From Hymenobacter sp. J193 (GTDB lineage: Bacteria; Bacteroidota; Bacteroidia; Cytophagales; Hymenobacteraceae), in NCBI RefSeq assembly GCF_024700075.1, contig NZ_JAJONE010000007.1:62001-126000 (forward strand): 64,000 bases of DNA, written 5' to 3'. Shown in pieces: positions 43,173 to 53,027 of this stretch (positions are counted from its first letter, which is position 1; the number at the start of each line of letters is the position of its first letter). The position numbers were made by a program, and so were the translations under genes. Under the pieces are notes generated by a model that was not told where the DNA came from, made no database searches, and was given only the letters and a program-made list of their open reading frames with translations.

Positions 43173-44153
43173 TTAGGGCAAAATCGCCGTTGAGCTGGCT
43201 TGCTGCCGTGCGATATACGATTCCTGCTTCGGGAACTCCCCGCCCGGCGTGAGCCAGTCGAGCACGGCCATGCGAATGGAAATACCGTTTTCGACCTGGT
43301 TGGTGATCAGGCTGCGCTCGTAGTCCATGACGGCGTCACAGAGTTCAACTCCCCGGTTCACGGGGCCGGGGTGCATGATGTAGAGGCCCCGGTCACGGAT
43401 TTCCGCTAGCCGGGCGTTGGTGATGCCATAGACCCGGTGGTATTCGCGGACGTTGGGGAAAAACTGCACGTCCTGGCGCTCCATCTGCACGCGGAGCAGA
43501 TACACGATATCGGGCTTCCAAGCCATAGCCGCTTGATAGTCGGTGAAACGAGGAATGGTTGTCGGGCCGTACTTGGGCACCAGCGAGCCTGGGCCTAGGT
43601 AAGCGACTTCGACGCCCAGCTTTTGCAGCAGGGTGCTGGTGGAGCGTGCGACGCGCGAGTGGAGGATATCGCCGATGATGAGGACTTTTTTGCCCCGGGG
43701 GTCGGGAAATTTTTCCTTAATGGTGAAGGCGTCCAGCAGGGCCTGGGTGGGGTGCTCGTGTGCCCCGTCGCCGGCATTGATGACCGACGCTGTGGTTTGG
43801 CGAGCTATCATGCCGGGCAGGCCGGAGTGACCGTGGCGGACGACGATGTAGTCGGTGCGCATGGCCTGGAGCGTCTCGATGGTCTCGCGCACCGATTCGC
43901 CCTTGGTGATGGAGGAGTGGTCGACGTCGAAATTCGTCACCTCCGCCGAGAGGCGTTTGGCGGCCACCTCGAAGGAGGAGTGCGTCCGGGTGCTGGCCTC
44001 ATAGAACAGCATGAGTACGGACTTGCCCTCGAGAGCAGGAATTTTTTTCACCGAGCGGGTGAACAATTTTTTAAAAGACGTGGATTGGTCGAGCAGGAAC
44101 TCGATTTCCTCACGGTGGAGGGAGGCGATGTCGAGCAGGTCTTTACGTGCCAT
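43173..44153 (-). CDS. pyrB: Aspartate carbamoyltransferase, catalytic chain
   Basis: 326 residues. Carbamoyl-phosphate-binding motif LMLFYEASTRTHSSFEVAAK (the S-T-R-T-x-x-S-F-E signature), TASVINAGDGAHEHPTQALLDAF (HPTQ), VLIIGDILHSRVARST and aspartate-binding IMHPGPVNRGVEL. It condenses carbamoyl phosphate and aspartate in the second step of pyrimidine synthesis. No regulatory pyrI lies nearby. It is the first gene of a pyrB-pyrC pair. A leader of about 370 nt upstream holds an intrinsic terminator and an overlapping open reading frame, suggesting attenuation control (see separate entry). Confidence 0.96.
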   Translation of the reverse strand: MARKDLLDIASLHREEIEFLLDQSTSFKKLFTRSVKKIPALEGKSVLMLFYEASTRTHSSFEVAAKRLSAEVTNFDVDHSSITKGESVRETIETLQAMRTDYIVVRHGHSGLPGMIARQTTASVINAGDGAHEHPTQALLDAFTIKEKFPDPRGKKVLIIGDILHSRVARSTSTLLQKLGVEVAYLGPGSLVPKYGPTTIPRFTDYQAAMAWKPDIVYLLRVQMERQDVQFFPNVREYHRVYGITNARLAEIRDRGLYIMHPGPVNRGVELCDAVMDYERSLITNQVENGISIRMAVLDWLTPGGEFPKQESYIARQQASSTAILP

Positions 44154-44272
44154 ACCGGAGTTGAGGAAAGTGGGGTCGTCTAGCTAAAAAGAACAGAATG
44201 AAGTCTTAGTCTACCACTCCCCATGACGGAGAGACGAGCTGTTGGTATGGGGCGAGGCGCTGGTGGCAGCAG

Positions 44273-44527
44273 TCACGGTTGAGGAAAGGGGTAGAGGTGT
44301 CCGTGAGCGGTATGAAGCGGTGGCCGGGCGGCAGCCCACGAACTCAACGGACATAAAAAAACCGTTTCGGAATCCGAAACGGTAGCGAAGTAACACCCAG
44401 AAAAGACAATGGAAAAAGCAGAGGCAAAATCGAGAGAATCGATGGCGGCGAAGACCTCTCGGGCCACTCGCGGTTCCTCGCTGAGCAGGGTCCCACGCTT
44501 CATCAACAGATTTTTGGGTTGAAGCAT
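44273..44527 (-). promoter_or_regulatory. pyrB leader with overlapping short ORF, U-rich tract and terminator
   Basis: On the pyrB strand an ATG at 44527 opens an 84-codon frame (MLQPKNLLMKRGTLLSEEPR onward). It runs through a U-rich stretch (TTTTGCC, GCTTTTTCC, GTCTTTTCTGG in close succession) and straight across the intrinsic terminator at 44354-44383, stopping at 44273. A translated leader overlapping a terminator that follows a U-rich pause region is the arrangement of the E. coli pyrBI attenuator, where low UTP lets ribosomes keep up with polymerase. The resemblance is structural; the peptide is not similar. Confidence 0.4.
44354..44383 (-). terminator. Intrinsic terminator ~200 nt upstream of pyrB
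   Basis: Stem ACCGTTTCGG / CCGAAACGGT with a 2-base loop (ATTCC centre), followed on the minus strand by seven T. There is no recognisable gene for it to terminate, which points to a regulatory role for the downstream pyrB. Confidence 0.85.
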
Positions 44528-44912
44528 ACTGCAAAACTACGGCATTGTTGCGCCCGGTAACACAGCGTCGATAGTAATTTTTTTCATACTGACTTTCTCG
44601 CATTTCATTTCAGACCCAGCGGGCTAACCGACGCAGGTTCTGTCAGCTTTCCGTCACCAAAAAAATATGGCTTGCATACCCATTCGCTTTGCCAGCATAA
44701 GCCACCTTCCGGCGGCAAGCAGCCCAAGTCCCCGGGAGGTCTTGGGCTGCTTCATTTTCGATCGATACAATTGGTGTTGCGGTGGTCAGGCTAGCTGTAG
44801 CGTGCCGTATGAGGTGGGCCGGCTCCTGTGTTTTGCAGCTCAAGAGAGGTGACTAAGCCAACATCGATGGTAAGAAACCGCATCGGCAGTATGAAAATAA
44901 CGCCGCAGTCTG
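44528..44912. other. Intergenic stretch with one hairpin
   Basis: The 12-bp stem AAGCAGCCCAAG / CTTGGGCTGCTT at about 44718-44753 could serve as a terminator from either side, but only weak T runs follow. Otherwise nothing seen. The pyrB promoter probably lies near 44,550-44,640. Confidence 0.45.
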
Positions 44913-46592
44913 CTATTCCAATTTGGTAAACTTCCGTGTCTGGCGGTAAGTGCCATTGGTGAGAGAGACCTGGTAGATTCCCGCTGCCAGATGCGCCAGG
45001 CGCAAACTGTGCTGCGGCCCGCCGGTGTACTCCTGCAGCACTTGGCGGCCCTGGCTGTCGAATAGTGTTACCTGGCTATGTTCCCAGCCCGGGGCCAGAC
45101 GCAGCGTGAGGCGGTCGGTGGCCGGATTGGGGTACACCTGCACAGGCGGCTCGGTTGCGCTCCGGGCCGTGCTCGTGGACAGGGCGCGTGCTCCGCTAGC
45201 CGCGCCATACACCTCAAATTCAAACAAGGAGAAGCCGTAGGTGGTAGCGCGGTTGATGCAGTACACCTTCACGTAGCGGGCCGGGGCGCTGAGGCCGGTG
45301 TGGTCGTCGGCCGCGGCCGATGCTTTGCCCCACACGTCTTTAACCGTCGTCCAGGTGGTGCCGTTGGTGGAAACCTGCACCTGGTAGTCGCGGGCGTAGG
45401 CGGCCTCCCAGGCCAGGCGCACCCGATTGATGGTGTACGTAGCGCCCAGGTCCACGATGATGTGCTGGTTGTTGGCCGCCGCGCTGGCCCAGCGGGTGGT
45501 GCCGTTGGCGTCCACGGCTTTGGGGCCAGTGTGGGTGGTGTTTTCCGAGGACGATACGGTTACCGGGCGGTTGTAGGCCAGGTTGGGCGCCGTGGGCGAG
45601 GCGCCGCCCCAGCCGGGCATCTCGCCGCGCACCAGCACGTTGCTGGCGAAGTAAGTATTCTGGATACTGGTGTTAGAGTTGGAATTGGGGTTGAACACCA
45701 GCTCCGCCCAGCCCATGAAAAAGCCCCAGCGGGGCTGCTGCGCCAGCAGGCTGGGCGAGGGCAGCACCTCACACTCGCCAATAGCAATGGGCTTGCCCCC
45801 TGAGGCATTCACCATGGCATTGTACTTGGCCGTGGTGTAGCCTTGCCCATCGGAGTAGTACATATCCAGGGCCAGCACGTCCCAGTAGGCGCTGCCGGGG
45901 TTGTAGTTGGTGAGGTCGGAGGACAGGGAGCTGAAGTCCTGCAGGTCCCAGACCCAGATCAGGTTGGTCAGGCCCTTGGTGTTGCGCAGGTAGTCGCGGG
46001 TAAGCTGGAACAGGCGGCGCGTGCCGTTGGCACCGGGGCGGCCGGCCCACCAGAAAATACCCTGATTCATTTCGTGCAGGGGCCGGAAGTACACTTCCAC
46101 CCCGTTGTTTTCCAGGTCCTGTAGGTAGGTAGCAATGACGTCGAGGCGGGCCTTCCAGTTGTTGTTCAGCGTGGTGCCGTTGGTAATCAGCTCGTTCCAC
46201 TGGCTGTCGTTGAGGTAACTTTTCACCCCGCCTTCCCACTGACAAGGCTCGGGCTGGGTGGGCGGGCAGGCGTGCCACATCAGGTTGATGATGGCCCCGC
46301 TGGCCCACTGCGCCTTGGCTTCGTTGATCATCGTCCAGCGGTTCGACACGTCGGAGCCCGCAAACAGGAAGTCTCCGCTCCACAGGCCGGGGTACTGGCC
46401 CGTGATGGAGTAGATACGGTTGGTTTGCACGGCAGGGGAGGAGTTGGGCTCCCGGTTGTGCTGGCCCGCCACCGTGCGCTGCCCGGCGTTGGCATAGAGG
46501 TAATTCAGGCTTTTGAAGGAAGTCTGGGCCAGCGCCTGAGTGCCGGCCAGCAGCAGCAGAGCCATTGCCCCGCAGAGTTTGAGGTTGAACAT
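44913..46592 (-). CDS. Secreted GH26 beta-mannanase with discoidin-like module and T9SS tail
   Basis: 559 residues from ATG 46592; a GTG further up at 46646 lacks a signal-peptide context. Signal peptide MFNLKLCGAMALLLLAGTQALA; GH26 domain (about 25-320) with VYFRPLHEMNQG (acid/base glutamate) and KPIAIGECEVLP (nucleophile glutamate); an F5/8 type C (CBM32-like) domain (about 335-465) with ANGTTRWASAAANNQHIIVD; and a type A T9SS sorting domain (VQVYPNPATDRLTLRL to the end). It should cut beta-1,4-mannan outside the cell after export by type IX secretion. It is divergent from the symporter group beyond the AraC gene. It is one of three GH26 genes in this locus. Confidence 0.92.
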   Translation of the reverse strand: MFNLKLCGAMALLLLAGTQALAQTSFKSLNYLYANAGQRTVAGQHNREPNSSPAVQTNRIYSITGQYPGLWSGDFLFAGSDVSNRWTMINEAKAQWASGAIINLMWHACPPTQPEPCQWEGGVKSYLNDSQWNELITNGTTLNNNWKARLDVIATYLQDLENNGVEVYFRPLHEMNQGIFWWAGRPGANGTRRLFQLTRDYLRNTKGLTNLIWVWDLQDFSSLSSDLTNYNPGSAYWDVLALDMYYSDGQGYTTAKYNAMVNASGGKPIAIGECEVLPSPSLLAQQPRWGFFMGWAELVFNPNSNSNTSIQNTYFASNVLVRGEMPGWGGASPTAPNLAYNRPVTVSSSENTTHTGPKAVDANGTTRWASAAANNQHIIVDLGATYTINRVRLAWEAAYARDYQVQVSTNGTTWTTVKDVWGKASAAADDHTGLSAPARYVKVYCINRATTYGFSLFEFEVYGAASGARALSTSTARSATEPPVQVYPNPATDRLTLRLAPGWEHSQVTLFDSQGRQVLQEYTGGPQHSLRLAHLAAGIYQVSLTNGTYRQTRKFTKLE

Positions 46593-46874
46593 GGTAAGTG
46601 AATTGGTGGGTTGGAAAAGAAGGGACAGAGCAGAATGGCGTGGCACCTAAAATCAGGCAAAGCGCGGCCCGCACCGGCCCGGGAAGGGGGGACGGCTGGT
46701 CAGGTGGCAGTAAGCAATAGGGCGGGGCCAGGGCGCCGCTCACAGCAAGCGGGCCGGCCGGTAGGCGGTTGGTGTTGCCAATCAACCGGAAAAAAGCAAC
46801 GAGCCCGCCAGGTCGTTAAAAATTGGCAATAAAACGATAAGAATTAGGAGGTTGAGCGAGGCTTAAGCCCCAGC
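46593..46874. other. Intergenic, nothing recognised
   Basis: 282 bp between the AraC regulator and the first GH26 gene, both on the minus strand. It should hold the GH26 promoter. Confidence 0.4.
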
Positions 46875-47750
46875 TCAGATAAACAGGCGCGTGCCCGAGA
46901 AGCTCTGCCGAAACTCCTTGGGCGTGCAGTTCTTGCGCTTCTTGAAGATGCGGTTGAAGTTGGAGATGTTGTTGAACCCGCACTTGTAGGCTACTTCGGC
47001 CACGCTGTGGGTGGTGTCGATGAGCATGCGGGAGGCGTGGCCCAGGCGGATTTCGTTGAGGCTGTCGATAAACGTGGTGCCGGTGCGCTTCTTGATGAAG
47101 CGGCTGAACGACACCTCGGGCATGTTGGCCACCTTGGCCACCTCGGCCAGCGTCACCGGCCGGCTGTAGTGGGCGTTCATGTACTCAAATACCTTCTCGA
47201 TGCGCCGGCTGTTATAGTGCAGCCGGTCGTTGGTGAAGGAGGAGTCCGAGAGGATGCGCATGTTGCGTGAGGCCGACAGATCGTGCAGGATGGAAAGCAG
47301 CTCCAGCACCGAGTCGAAGCCGGTTTTGCGCTCCAGCGACAAGATCCGGTCCCGGATGCGCTCCGTGGCTTCGCGCGAGAACAGGATGCCCCGCTGCGCA
47401 TTCTCAAACATCTTCTGAATGAAGTTGAGCTGGCTGCGGCGCAGGAACCGCTCGTCGAGCAGGTCCTTGTGAAACTGAATGGTGACTTCCCGGATTTCCT
47501 GGCTCTGGCACTGGTGCGTAAACCAGGCGTGGCTCAGGTTGGGCCCCACCAGCACCAGCTCCAGGTCCTCCACTACCTCGATATGGTCGCCCACGATGCG
47601 CTTGGCCCCGGCCGCATTCACAATCAGGTTCAGCTCAAACTCCTCGTGGTAGTGCAGCGGGAAGTTGAACTCCTGCTTGACGCGGGAGAAAATCATGAAG
47701 CAGTCGTTCTGCGTCAGCGGGGTTATTTCCCGCATCATCTGGTGGGCCAT
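46875..47750 (-). CDS. AraC-family transcriptional regulator with cupin sensor
   Basis: 291 residues. The N-terminal cupin-like part has LHYHEEFELNLIVNAAGAKR and a following beta barrel. The C-terminal AraC HTH pair is complete: VTLAEVAKVANMPEVSFSRF, then KRTGTTFIDSLNEIRLGHAS, and the second helix-turn-helix SVAEVAYKCGFNNISNFNRI with the FKKRKNCTPKEFRQ signature. It is divergent from the symporter gene, with 285 bp between, and lies in the middle of the mannan genes. It therefore probably senses a mannan-derived sugar and activates the flanking transcription units. Confidence 0.93.
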   Translation of the reverse strand: MAHQMMREITPLTQNDCFMIFSRVKQEFNFPLHYHEEFELNLIVNAAGAKRIVGDHIEVVEDLELVLVGPNLSHAWFTHQCQSQEIREVTIQFHKDLLDERFLRRSQLNFIQKMFENAQRGILFSREATERIRDRILSLERKTGFDSVLELLSILHDLSASRNMRILSDSSFTNDRLHYNSRRIEKVFEYMNAHYSRPVTLAEVAKVANMPEVSFSRFIKKRTGTTFIDSLNEIRLGHASRMLIDTTHSVAEVAYKCGFNNISNFNRIFKKRKNCTPKEFRQSFSGTRLFI

Positions 47751-47947
47751 GGGAGAAAACAGTAGTGGGATGCGTTAAAACTACAAGGTTTTGATAAGAT
47801 AGTATCTGCCATGTATCAGGCGCTGCTGACCATAAAAACACCTAATAGAGGATATAGAGGCCATATTTAATAGACATGATCCTGTGCTAGGCTATTTAAG
47901 TATCTGATTATGCTAAAACATCATTAATAAAGGCGTGGAGGGCACGG

Positions 47948-47955
47948 TACTTTTG
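47948..47955 (+). promoter_or_regulatory. Candidate -7 box of symporter operon (TACTTTTG)
   Basis: Perfect TAnnTTTG match 80 bp before the symporter start in the AraC/symporter divergent region. The -33 element is not clear. Confidence 0.3.
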
Positions 47956-48035
47956 GATCTATTCGGCAGGCAGGTTGGCACCACCTGCTCAAGGGTGTTC
48001 TACCCGCTGCGTTTCTCACCTCCCACCATTCCTGT

Positions 48036-49868
48036 ATGCGTCTACATCTGCTCGACCTGCTCATCATTGCTGCCTACCTGCTCACCACTGTCTTCATTGG
48101 GTTGTGGTACCGCAAAAAGGCCCGCGAAGACAAGGACAGCTACCTGCTCGGCGGCAAAACCCTGCCCTGGTACAAGCTCGGCCTGAGCGACGCCTCCGAC
48201 ATGTTCGACATCAGCGGCACGATGTGGATGGTGAGCCTCTGCTTTGTGTATGGCATGAAAAGCATCTGGATACCGTGGCTGTGGCCGGTGTTCAACCAGG
48301 TGTTTCTGATGATGTACCTCTCGCGCTGGCTGCGCCGCTCCAACGCCTCTACCGGGGCCGAGTGGCTGGCCACGCGCTTTGGCACCCGCGGGCCGGGCGT
48401 GGCGGCCTCCCACCAGGTGGTTATTGCCTTCGCGCTGCTCAGCTGCCTGGGCTTTCTGGCCTACGGGTTCGTGGGGCTGGGCAAGTTCATCGAAATCTTC
48501 GTGCCCTGGACGCTGGTAAAGGACTACGTGCCCTTCGCCGTGGCCCCGCAGTACGTGCCGCACATGTACGGCATCGTGTTCACGCTCTTTGCCATGTTCT
48601 ACTCCATCATCGGGGGCATGCACAGCATCGTGCTCGGCGACCTGATCAAGTACGCCATCATGACGGTGGCCTGCCTGGCTATTGCCGTCATTGCCTACCT
48701 GGAGCTGCAGGGCAAGACCTTGAACGTGCCGGATGGCTGGTATAACCCGTTTTTCGGGCAGCGGCTCGACCTCGACTGGTCGCGCATTATCGGGCAGGTC
48801 AACCAGAAAATCGACAGCGACGGGTACTCCCTGTTCAGCATCTTCTTTATGATGATGGCCTTTAAGGGCGTGTTTGCCTCCCTGGCCGGCCCCGCGCCCA
48901 ACTACGACATGCAGAAGATTCTCTCGACCCGCTCGCCCGAAGAGGCCAGCAAGATGAGCGGGTTCGTGTCCATTATTCTGCTGCCCATCCGCTACTCGCT
49001 TATCGTGGGCCTCACCATTCTGGGCTTGCTGTACTACGACCAGATGAACCTGGTAGCGCCCGACGGCACCATGGACTTTGAGCGGATTCTGCCTGAGGCC
49101 ATCAACCGGTTTCTGCCCGTGGGCCTGATGGGCCTGGTGCTGACGGGCTTGCTGGGCGCCTTTATGGGCACGTTCAGCGGCACAGTGAATGCCGCCCAGG
49201 CCTACATCGTCAACGACATCTACCTGAAATACATCAACCCCAACTCCAGCACCGGGCAAATCATGTCCATCAACTACCTGGTGGGCGTGGTGGTAGTGGC
49301 CGTGGGCGTGCTGCTGGGCTTTCTGGCCAGGGACGTGAACAGCGTGCTGCAGTGGATAGTATCGGCGCTGTACGGGGGCTACATTGCGTCCAACGTGCTT
49401 AAGTGGCATTGGTGGCGCTTTAATGCCACCGGCTTTTTCTGGGGCATGCTCACCGGCATTGTGTCGGCGCTGGTGGCCTCGCGGTTTTTTGAGGGTGTGG
49501 AGTTTCTCTACTTCTTCCCCGTGCTGTTTGCCTTGTCGATGGCGGGCTCGGTAATTGGGACTTACCTCTCGCCGCCTACCGACGTGGAAGTGCTCAAGGC
49601 CTTTTACCGCAACGTGCGGCCCTGGGGCTTCTGGGGCCCGATCAACGCCCTGGTGGTAGCCGAAGACCTCGCGTTCCAGCCCAACCGCAATTTCCGGCTG
49701 AACATGTTCAACGTGGTGCTGGGCATTATCGCGCAGCTCTGCCTCACCATCCTGCCCATGTACCTGCTGCTTTCCCAGAAGGTGCCGATGCTCGTGGCGC
49801 TGGCCATCCTGGCCGTGGTAGTGGTGATTTTGAAAAAGACCTGGTGGAACCGCCTGTCGGACTACTAA
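48036..49868 (+). CDS. Sodium:solute symporter (SSS family), probable mannobiose transporter
   Basis: 610 residues with some 13-14 membrane helices. It begins MRLHLLDLLIIAAYLLTTVF and has the SSS landmarks LLGGKTLPWYKLGLSDASDM and GLMGLVLTGLLGAFMGTFSG in the middle. It takes up a sugar together with sodium across the inner membrane. It is the first gene of a co-directional series with GH26, GH130 and the epimerase; equivalent gene groups in Bacteroides carry a symporter for mannobiose. The spacing to the next gene is 238 bp, with its own promoter-like box, so it may be separately transcribed. Confidence 0.92.
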   Translation: MRLHLLDLLIIAAYLLTTVFIGLWYRKKAREDKDSYLLGGKTLPWYKLGLSDASDMFDISGTMWMVSLCFVYGMKSIWIPWLWPVFNQVFLMMYLSRWLRRSNASTGAEWLATRFGTRGPGVAASHQVVIAFALLSCLGFLAYGFVGLGKFIEIFVPWTLVKDYVPFAVAPQYVPHMYGIVFTLFAMFYSIIGGMHSIVLGDLIKYAIMTVACLAIAVIAYLELQGKTLNVPDGWYNPFFGQRLDLDWSRIIGQVNQKIDSDGYSLFSIFFMMMAFKGVFASLAGPAPNYDMQKILSTRSPEEASKMSGFVSIILLPIRYSLIVGLTILGLLYYDQMNLVAPDGTMDFERILPEAINRFLPVGLMGLVLTGLLGAFMGTFSGTVNAAQAYIVNDIYLKYINPNSSTGQIMSINYLVGVVVVAVGVLLGFLARDVNSVLQWIVSALYGGYIASNVLKWHWWRFNATGFFWGMLTGIVSALVASRFFEGVEFLYFFPVLFALSMAGSVIGTYLSPPTDVEVLKAFYRNVRPWGFWGPINALVVAEDLAFQPNRNFRLNMFNVVLGIIAQLCLTILPMYLLLSQKVPMLVALAILAVVVVILKKTWWNRLSDY

Positions 49869-49943
49869 GTGACGGGTTTCGACGGGTTAATTTTCTACCA
49901 GACAACGCTAAGAATTCATTACACCGGCGGGGCGGGCACCAGG

Positions 49944-49951
49944 TATCTTTG
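49944..49951 (+). promoter_or_regulatory. Candidate -7 box before second GH26 gene (TATCTTTG)
   Basis: Perfect TAnnTTTG match, 155 bp before the GH26 start. A GC-rich inverted repeat (CAGCTCCCCGCG / CGCGGGGAGCTG, about 50030-50054) lies in the leader. Confidence 0.4.
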
Positions 49952-50106
49952 ATTATGGCGTTTGCCCCGGCAGCACAAGGGTAAGGGGAAATTACTGCTG
50001 CCTGCCGCAAACGTTTTTCAGCCCGTTTTGCAGCTCCCCCGCGCGGGGAGCTGCAAAATAGTATCAGCCGGTTGCTACTCTGCCCGCTTTTCTGAACTCC
50101 CATCCC

Positions 50107-51777
50107 ATGCCTGCTTTTTCTACATTTTTTTCTACTGTCCGCCCAGCCCGGCAGTGGCTGGCGGCGCTGTTGCTGCTGGCCGCCGGGAGTGCCGCGGCCC
50201 AAACGCCGCTCAAGTCGCTCAACTACCTGTACAGCATATCCGGCAAGAAAACCATCGGCGGCATCCATAACAAGGAGCCGCTGAATGAGCCCACGTTCTA
50301 CACCGACAAGTTGCAGTTTGCCACCGGCAAATATGCCGGCCTCTGGGGTGGGGACTTCCTGTTCCAGGAGTACAACAACCGGTGGCAGATGATTCTGGAA
50401 GCGGAAAAGCAGTGGCAGCAGGGGGCTTTGGTTACCTTGACCTGGCACGCCTGCAACCCCGCCCAGAACGTGTCGCCCTGCCAGTTTTCGGGCGGCGTGA
50501 CCAGCACCATGTCCGATGCCGACTGGACGGCCCTGGTCACCGAAGGCACCGTGCTGAACACCCGCTGGAAAACCTGGCTTGATGAGCTGGTGCCCTACTT
50601 TCAGTACCTGAAAAGCAGAGGCGTGGAAGTGGCTTTCCGCCCCCTGCACGAAACCAACCAAAGCGCCTTCTGGTGGGGCGGCCGGCCCGGGGCCAACGGC
50701 TCCCGCAAGCTCTACCAGATAACCCACGACTACCTGCGCAACACGAAGGGCCTGTCGAACATCGTGTGGGTGTGGAACATCCAGGACTTCCCGACCCTGC
50801 CCGCCGACGTAACCGACTACAGCCCCGGCGCCGACTACTTCGACGTGGCTTCGCTGGACTTCTACAACGGGGACGGGCTGACCGCGGCCAAGTACGAGGC
50901 CATGCTGGCCGTGGCGGCCGGCAAGCCCATTGCCATCGGCGAGCTGGGCCAGCTGCCCACGGCCGCCCAGCTGCTGGCCCAGCCTAAGTGGACCTATTTC
51001 ATGGGCTGGTCGGAGCTGGTGTTCTCCCAGAATTCCCCCGCCCAGCTCCAGGCCCTGTACTCCGCCGCTAACGTGCTGACGCGGGAAGAAATGCCCGGCT
51101 GGAATGCTGCTACCCCCAACGCGGGCAATCTGGCCTACCAGCGCCCGGTCACGGTGTCCTCCACCGAGGCCCCGAATGAGGCCCGCTTTGCCGTGGATGG
51201 CGACCCGACCACCCGCTGGAGCTCCCTCTACGCCGACCCGCAGGAGCTGGTCGTGGACCTCGGGGCCACTTACCTGCTCAGTTACCTCACCATCCTGTGG
51301 GAAACGGCCCTGGGCAAGGACTTCGAGCTGCTGGCTTCCACCGACCAAACCACCTGGACCTCGCTGCGCAAAGTAGCCGGCAATACCAGCCTGTTCAACG
51401 AGTACACGGACCTGAACGCCTCGGCCCGCTACCTGAAGCTGCGCGGCACGGCGCGGGGCACGGCCTACGGCTTCTCCATCCGGGAGCTGGCCGTGTACGG
51501 CAGCGTGGCCACCGCCGCGGCCGAAGCCACCGACCCCGCCCTGCGCGTGCAGGCCTACCCCAACCCGGCCACCGACCAGCTCACGGTAGCGCTGGGCGCC
51601 GCCTGGCCGGCCGCTACCCAGCTCACCCTGCTCACCAGCACGGGCCAGACAGTGGCCACCTTCGCCGGCTCCGGCAGCACCCGCCGGTTGCCGCTGGCCA
51701 GCCTGCGCGCCGGCCTGTATTTGCTGCGCGTGCAGAGCGCCCAGCGGGTGCATACTCTCAAGATTACCAAGCAATAA
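50107..51777 (+). CDS. Secreted GH26 beta-mannanase with discoidin-like module and T9SS tail (second copy)
   Basis: 556 residues. Signal peptide [20 protein letters not shown] then [14 protein letters not shown]26 domain with [19 protein letters not shown] (acid/base glutamate) and [12 protein letters not shown] (nucleophile); F5/8 type C domain (about 340-470: [20 protein letters not shown]); and T9SS type A tail ([17 protein letters not shown]). The architecture is the same as the GH26 at 44913-46592 and the two are clearly paralogous. It is followed 26 bp later by GH130, so co-transcription with mannobiose-processing enzymes is likely. It releases mannobiose or short oligosaccharides for import. 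Confidence 0.93.
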   Translation: MPAFSTFFSTVRPARQWLAALLLLAAGSAAAQTPLKSLNYLYSISGKKTIGGIHNKEPLNEPTFYTDKLQFATGKYAGLWGGDFLFQEYNNRWQMILEAEKQWQQGALVTLTWHACNPAQNVSPCQFSGGVTSTMSDADWTALVTEGTVLNTRWKTWLDELVPYFQYLKSRGVEVAFRPLHETNQSAFWWGGRPGANGSRKLYQITHDYLRNTKGLSNIVWVWNIQDFPTLPADVTDYSPGADYFDVASLDFYNGDGLTAAKYEAMLAVAAGKPIAIGELGQLPTAAQLLAQPKWTYFMGWSELVFSQNSPAQLQALYSAANVLTREEMPGWNAATPNAGNLAYQRPVTVSSTEAPNEARFAVDGDPTTRWSSLYADPQELVVDLGATYLLSYLTILWETALGKDFELLASTDQTTWTSLRKVAGNTSLFNEYTDLNASARYLKLRGTARGTAYGFSIRELAVYGSVATAAAEATDPALRVQAYPNPATDQLTVALGAAWPAATQLTLLTSTGQTVATFAGSGSTRRLPLASLRAGLYLLRVQSAQRVHTLKITKQ

Positions 51778-51803
51778 GACTCGCTTCACCCAGTCGTTTT
51801 CTG

Positions 51804-53027
51804 ATGGAAAACTTATTTCAACAACGCCTCCACGCGCTGGAAAACCACCAGTCGTCGCTGCTTTCCCGCCCCAACAAGCCACAGCCCCTGGGCAACGGCA
51901 TCTTTACCCGCTACCAGCACCCGGTGCTCACGGCCGCCCACGTACCGCTGAGCTGGCGCTACGACTTCAACCCCCGCACCAACCCCTACCTGATGGAGCG
52001 GCTGGGCGTTAATGCCGCCTTCAACGCCGGCGCCATCAAGCACGAAGGCAAATACTTGCTGGTGGCCCGGGTGGAAGGGCTGGACCGCAAATCCTTTTTT
52101 GCGGTGGCCGAAAGCCCCAACGGCCTTGACAACTTCGTGTTCCGGGAGCGGCCCATCACCATGCCCAAAACCGCGGAGCCCGACACCAACGTGTACGACA
52201 TGCGCGTGGTGCAGCACGAGGACGGCTGGATCTACGGCCTGTTCTGCACCGAGCGCAAAGACCCCGCCGCCCGTCCCGGCGACGAATCGGCGGCCGTGGC
52301 CCAGTGCGGCATTGCCCGCACCCGCGACCTGGTTTCCTGGGAGCGGCTGCCGGACCTGCGCACGCCCTCGCCTCAGCAGCGCAATGTGGTGCTGCACCCC
52401 GAGTTTGTGCAAGGCAAGTACGCCCTCTACACCCGGCCCCAGGACAGCTTTATTGAGGCGGGCGCCGGCGGCGGCATCGGCTTCGGGCTGACCGATTCAA
52501 TGGAAAACGCGGTGGTCGACCAGGAGTGGATTGTGGACGGCAAGCAGTACCACACAGTGTACGAGGCGAAAAACGGCCAGGGCCCCGCACCCATCAAGAC
52601 AGCCCAGGGCTGGCTGCACCTGGCTCACGGCGTGCGCAACACGGCGGCCGGCCTGCGTTACGTGCTGTACGTGTTTTTGACCGACCTGCAGGAGCCGGCC
52701 AAGGTGCTGCACAAGCCGGGCGGCTACTTCATTGCCCCGGAAGGCGAGGAACGGGTAGGCGACGTGTCCAACGTGGTGTTCAGCAACGGCTGGATTCTGG
52801 ACGAGGACGGCACCGTGTTCATTTACTACGCCTCCTCCGACACCCGCACCCACGTAGCCACCACCACCGTGGAGCAGCTCGTGGACTACGCCCTGCACAC
52901 GCCCGCCGATGAGTTTAGCTCCGCCGCCTCGGTCCGCCAGATCAACAACCTCATCGACCAGAACCAGGCGTACCTGAACCGCGCTCCGCGTACAGCCACC
53001 CCGCATTATAACGGCGTAACGGTATGA
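51804..53027 (+). CDS. GH130 4-O-beta-D-mannosyl-D-glucose phosphorylase
   Basis: 407 residues from ATG 51804; the frame is open far upstream inside the GH26 gene, where no start makes sense. Family GH130 hallmarks: [20 protein letters not shown], then [38 protein letters not shown] and [16 protein letters not shown]. It phosphorolyses mannosyl-beta-1,4-glucose to mannose-1-phosphate and glucose in the cytoplasm. It overlaps the epimerase start by four bases (ATGA). The pair is the known Bacteroides-type mannan pathway, where an epimerase converts mannobiose to the GH130 substrate. Confidence 0.95.
   Translation: MENLFQQRLHALENHQSSLLSRPNKPQPLGNGIFTRYQHPVLTAAHVPLSWRYDFNPRTNPYLMERLGVNAAFNAGAIKHEGKYLLVARVEGLDRKSFFAVAESPNGLDNFVFRERPITMPKTAEPDTNVYDMRVVQHEDGWIYGLFCTERKDPAARPGDESAAVAQCGIARTRDLVSWERLPDLRTPSPQQRNVVLHPEFVQGKYALYTRPQDSFIEAGAGGGIGFGLTDSMENAVVDQEWIVDGKQYHTVYEAKNGQGPAPIKTAQGWLHLAHGVRNTAAGLRYVLYVFLTDLQEPAKVLHKPGGYFIAPEGEERVGDVSNVVFSNGWILDEDGTVFIYYASSDTRTHVATTTVEQLVDYALHTPADEFSSAASVRQINNLIDQNQAYLNRAPRTATPHYNGVTV

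Noticed and set aside
44211..44603. 130-codon minus-strand gene upstream of pyrB
   Set aside because: Composition unlike a protein (RFCLCFFHCLFWVLLRY and serine runs); it is another frame of the leader region.
44593..46646. GTG start at 46646 for the first GH26 gene
   Set aside because: The ATG at 46592 begins a proper signal peptide; the upstream residues do not.
48042..49409. 455-codon minus-strand frame opposite the symporter
   Set aside because: Histidine/glutamine-rich antisense shadow of a membrane protein gene.
49744..51882. 712-codon minus-strand frame opposite GH26
   Set aside because: Antisense shadow; the plus strand has GH26 catalytic motifs, discoidin and T9SS modules.
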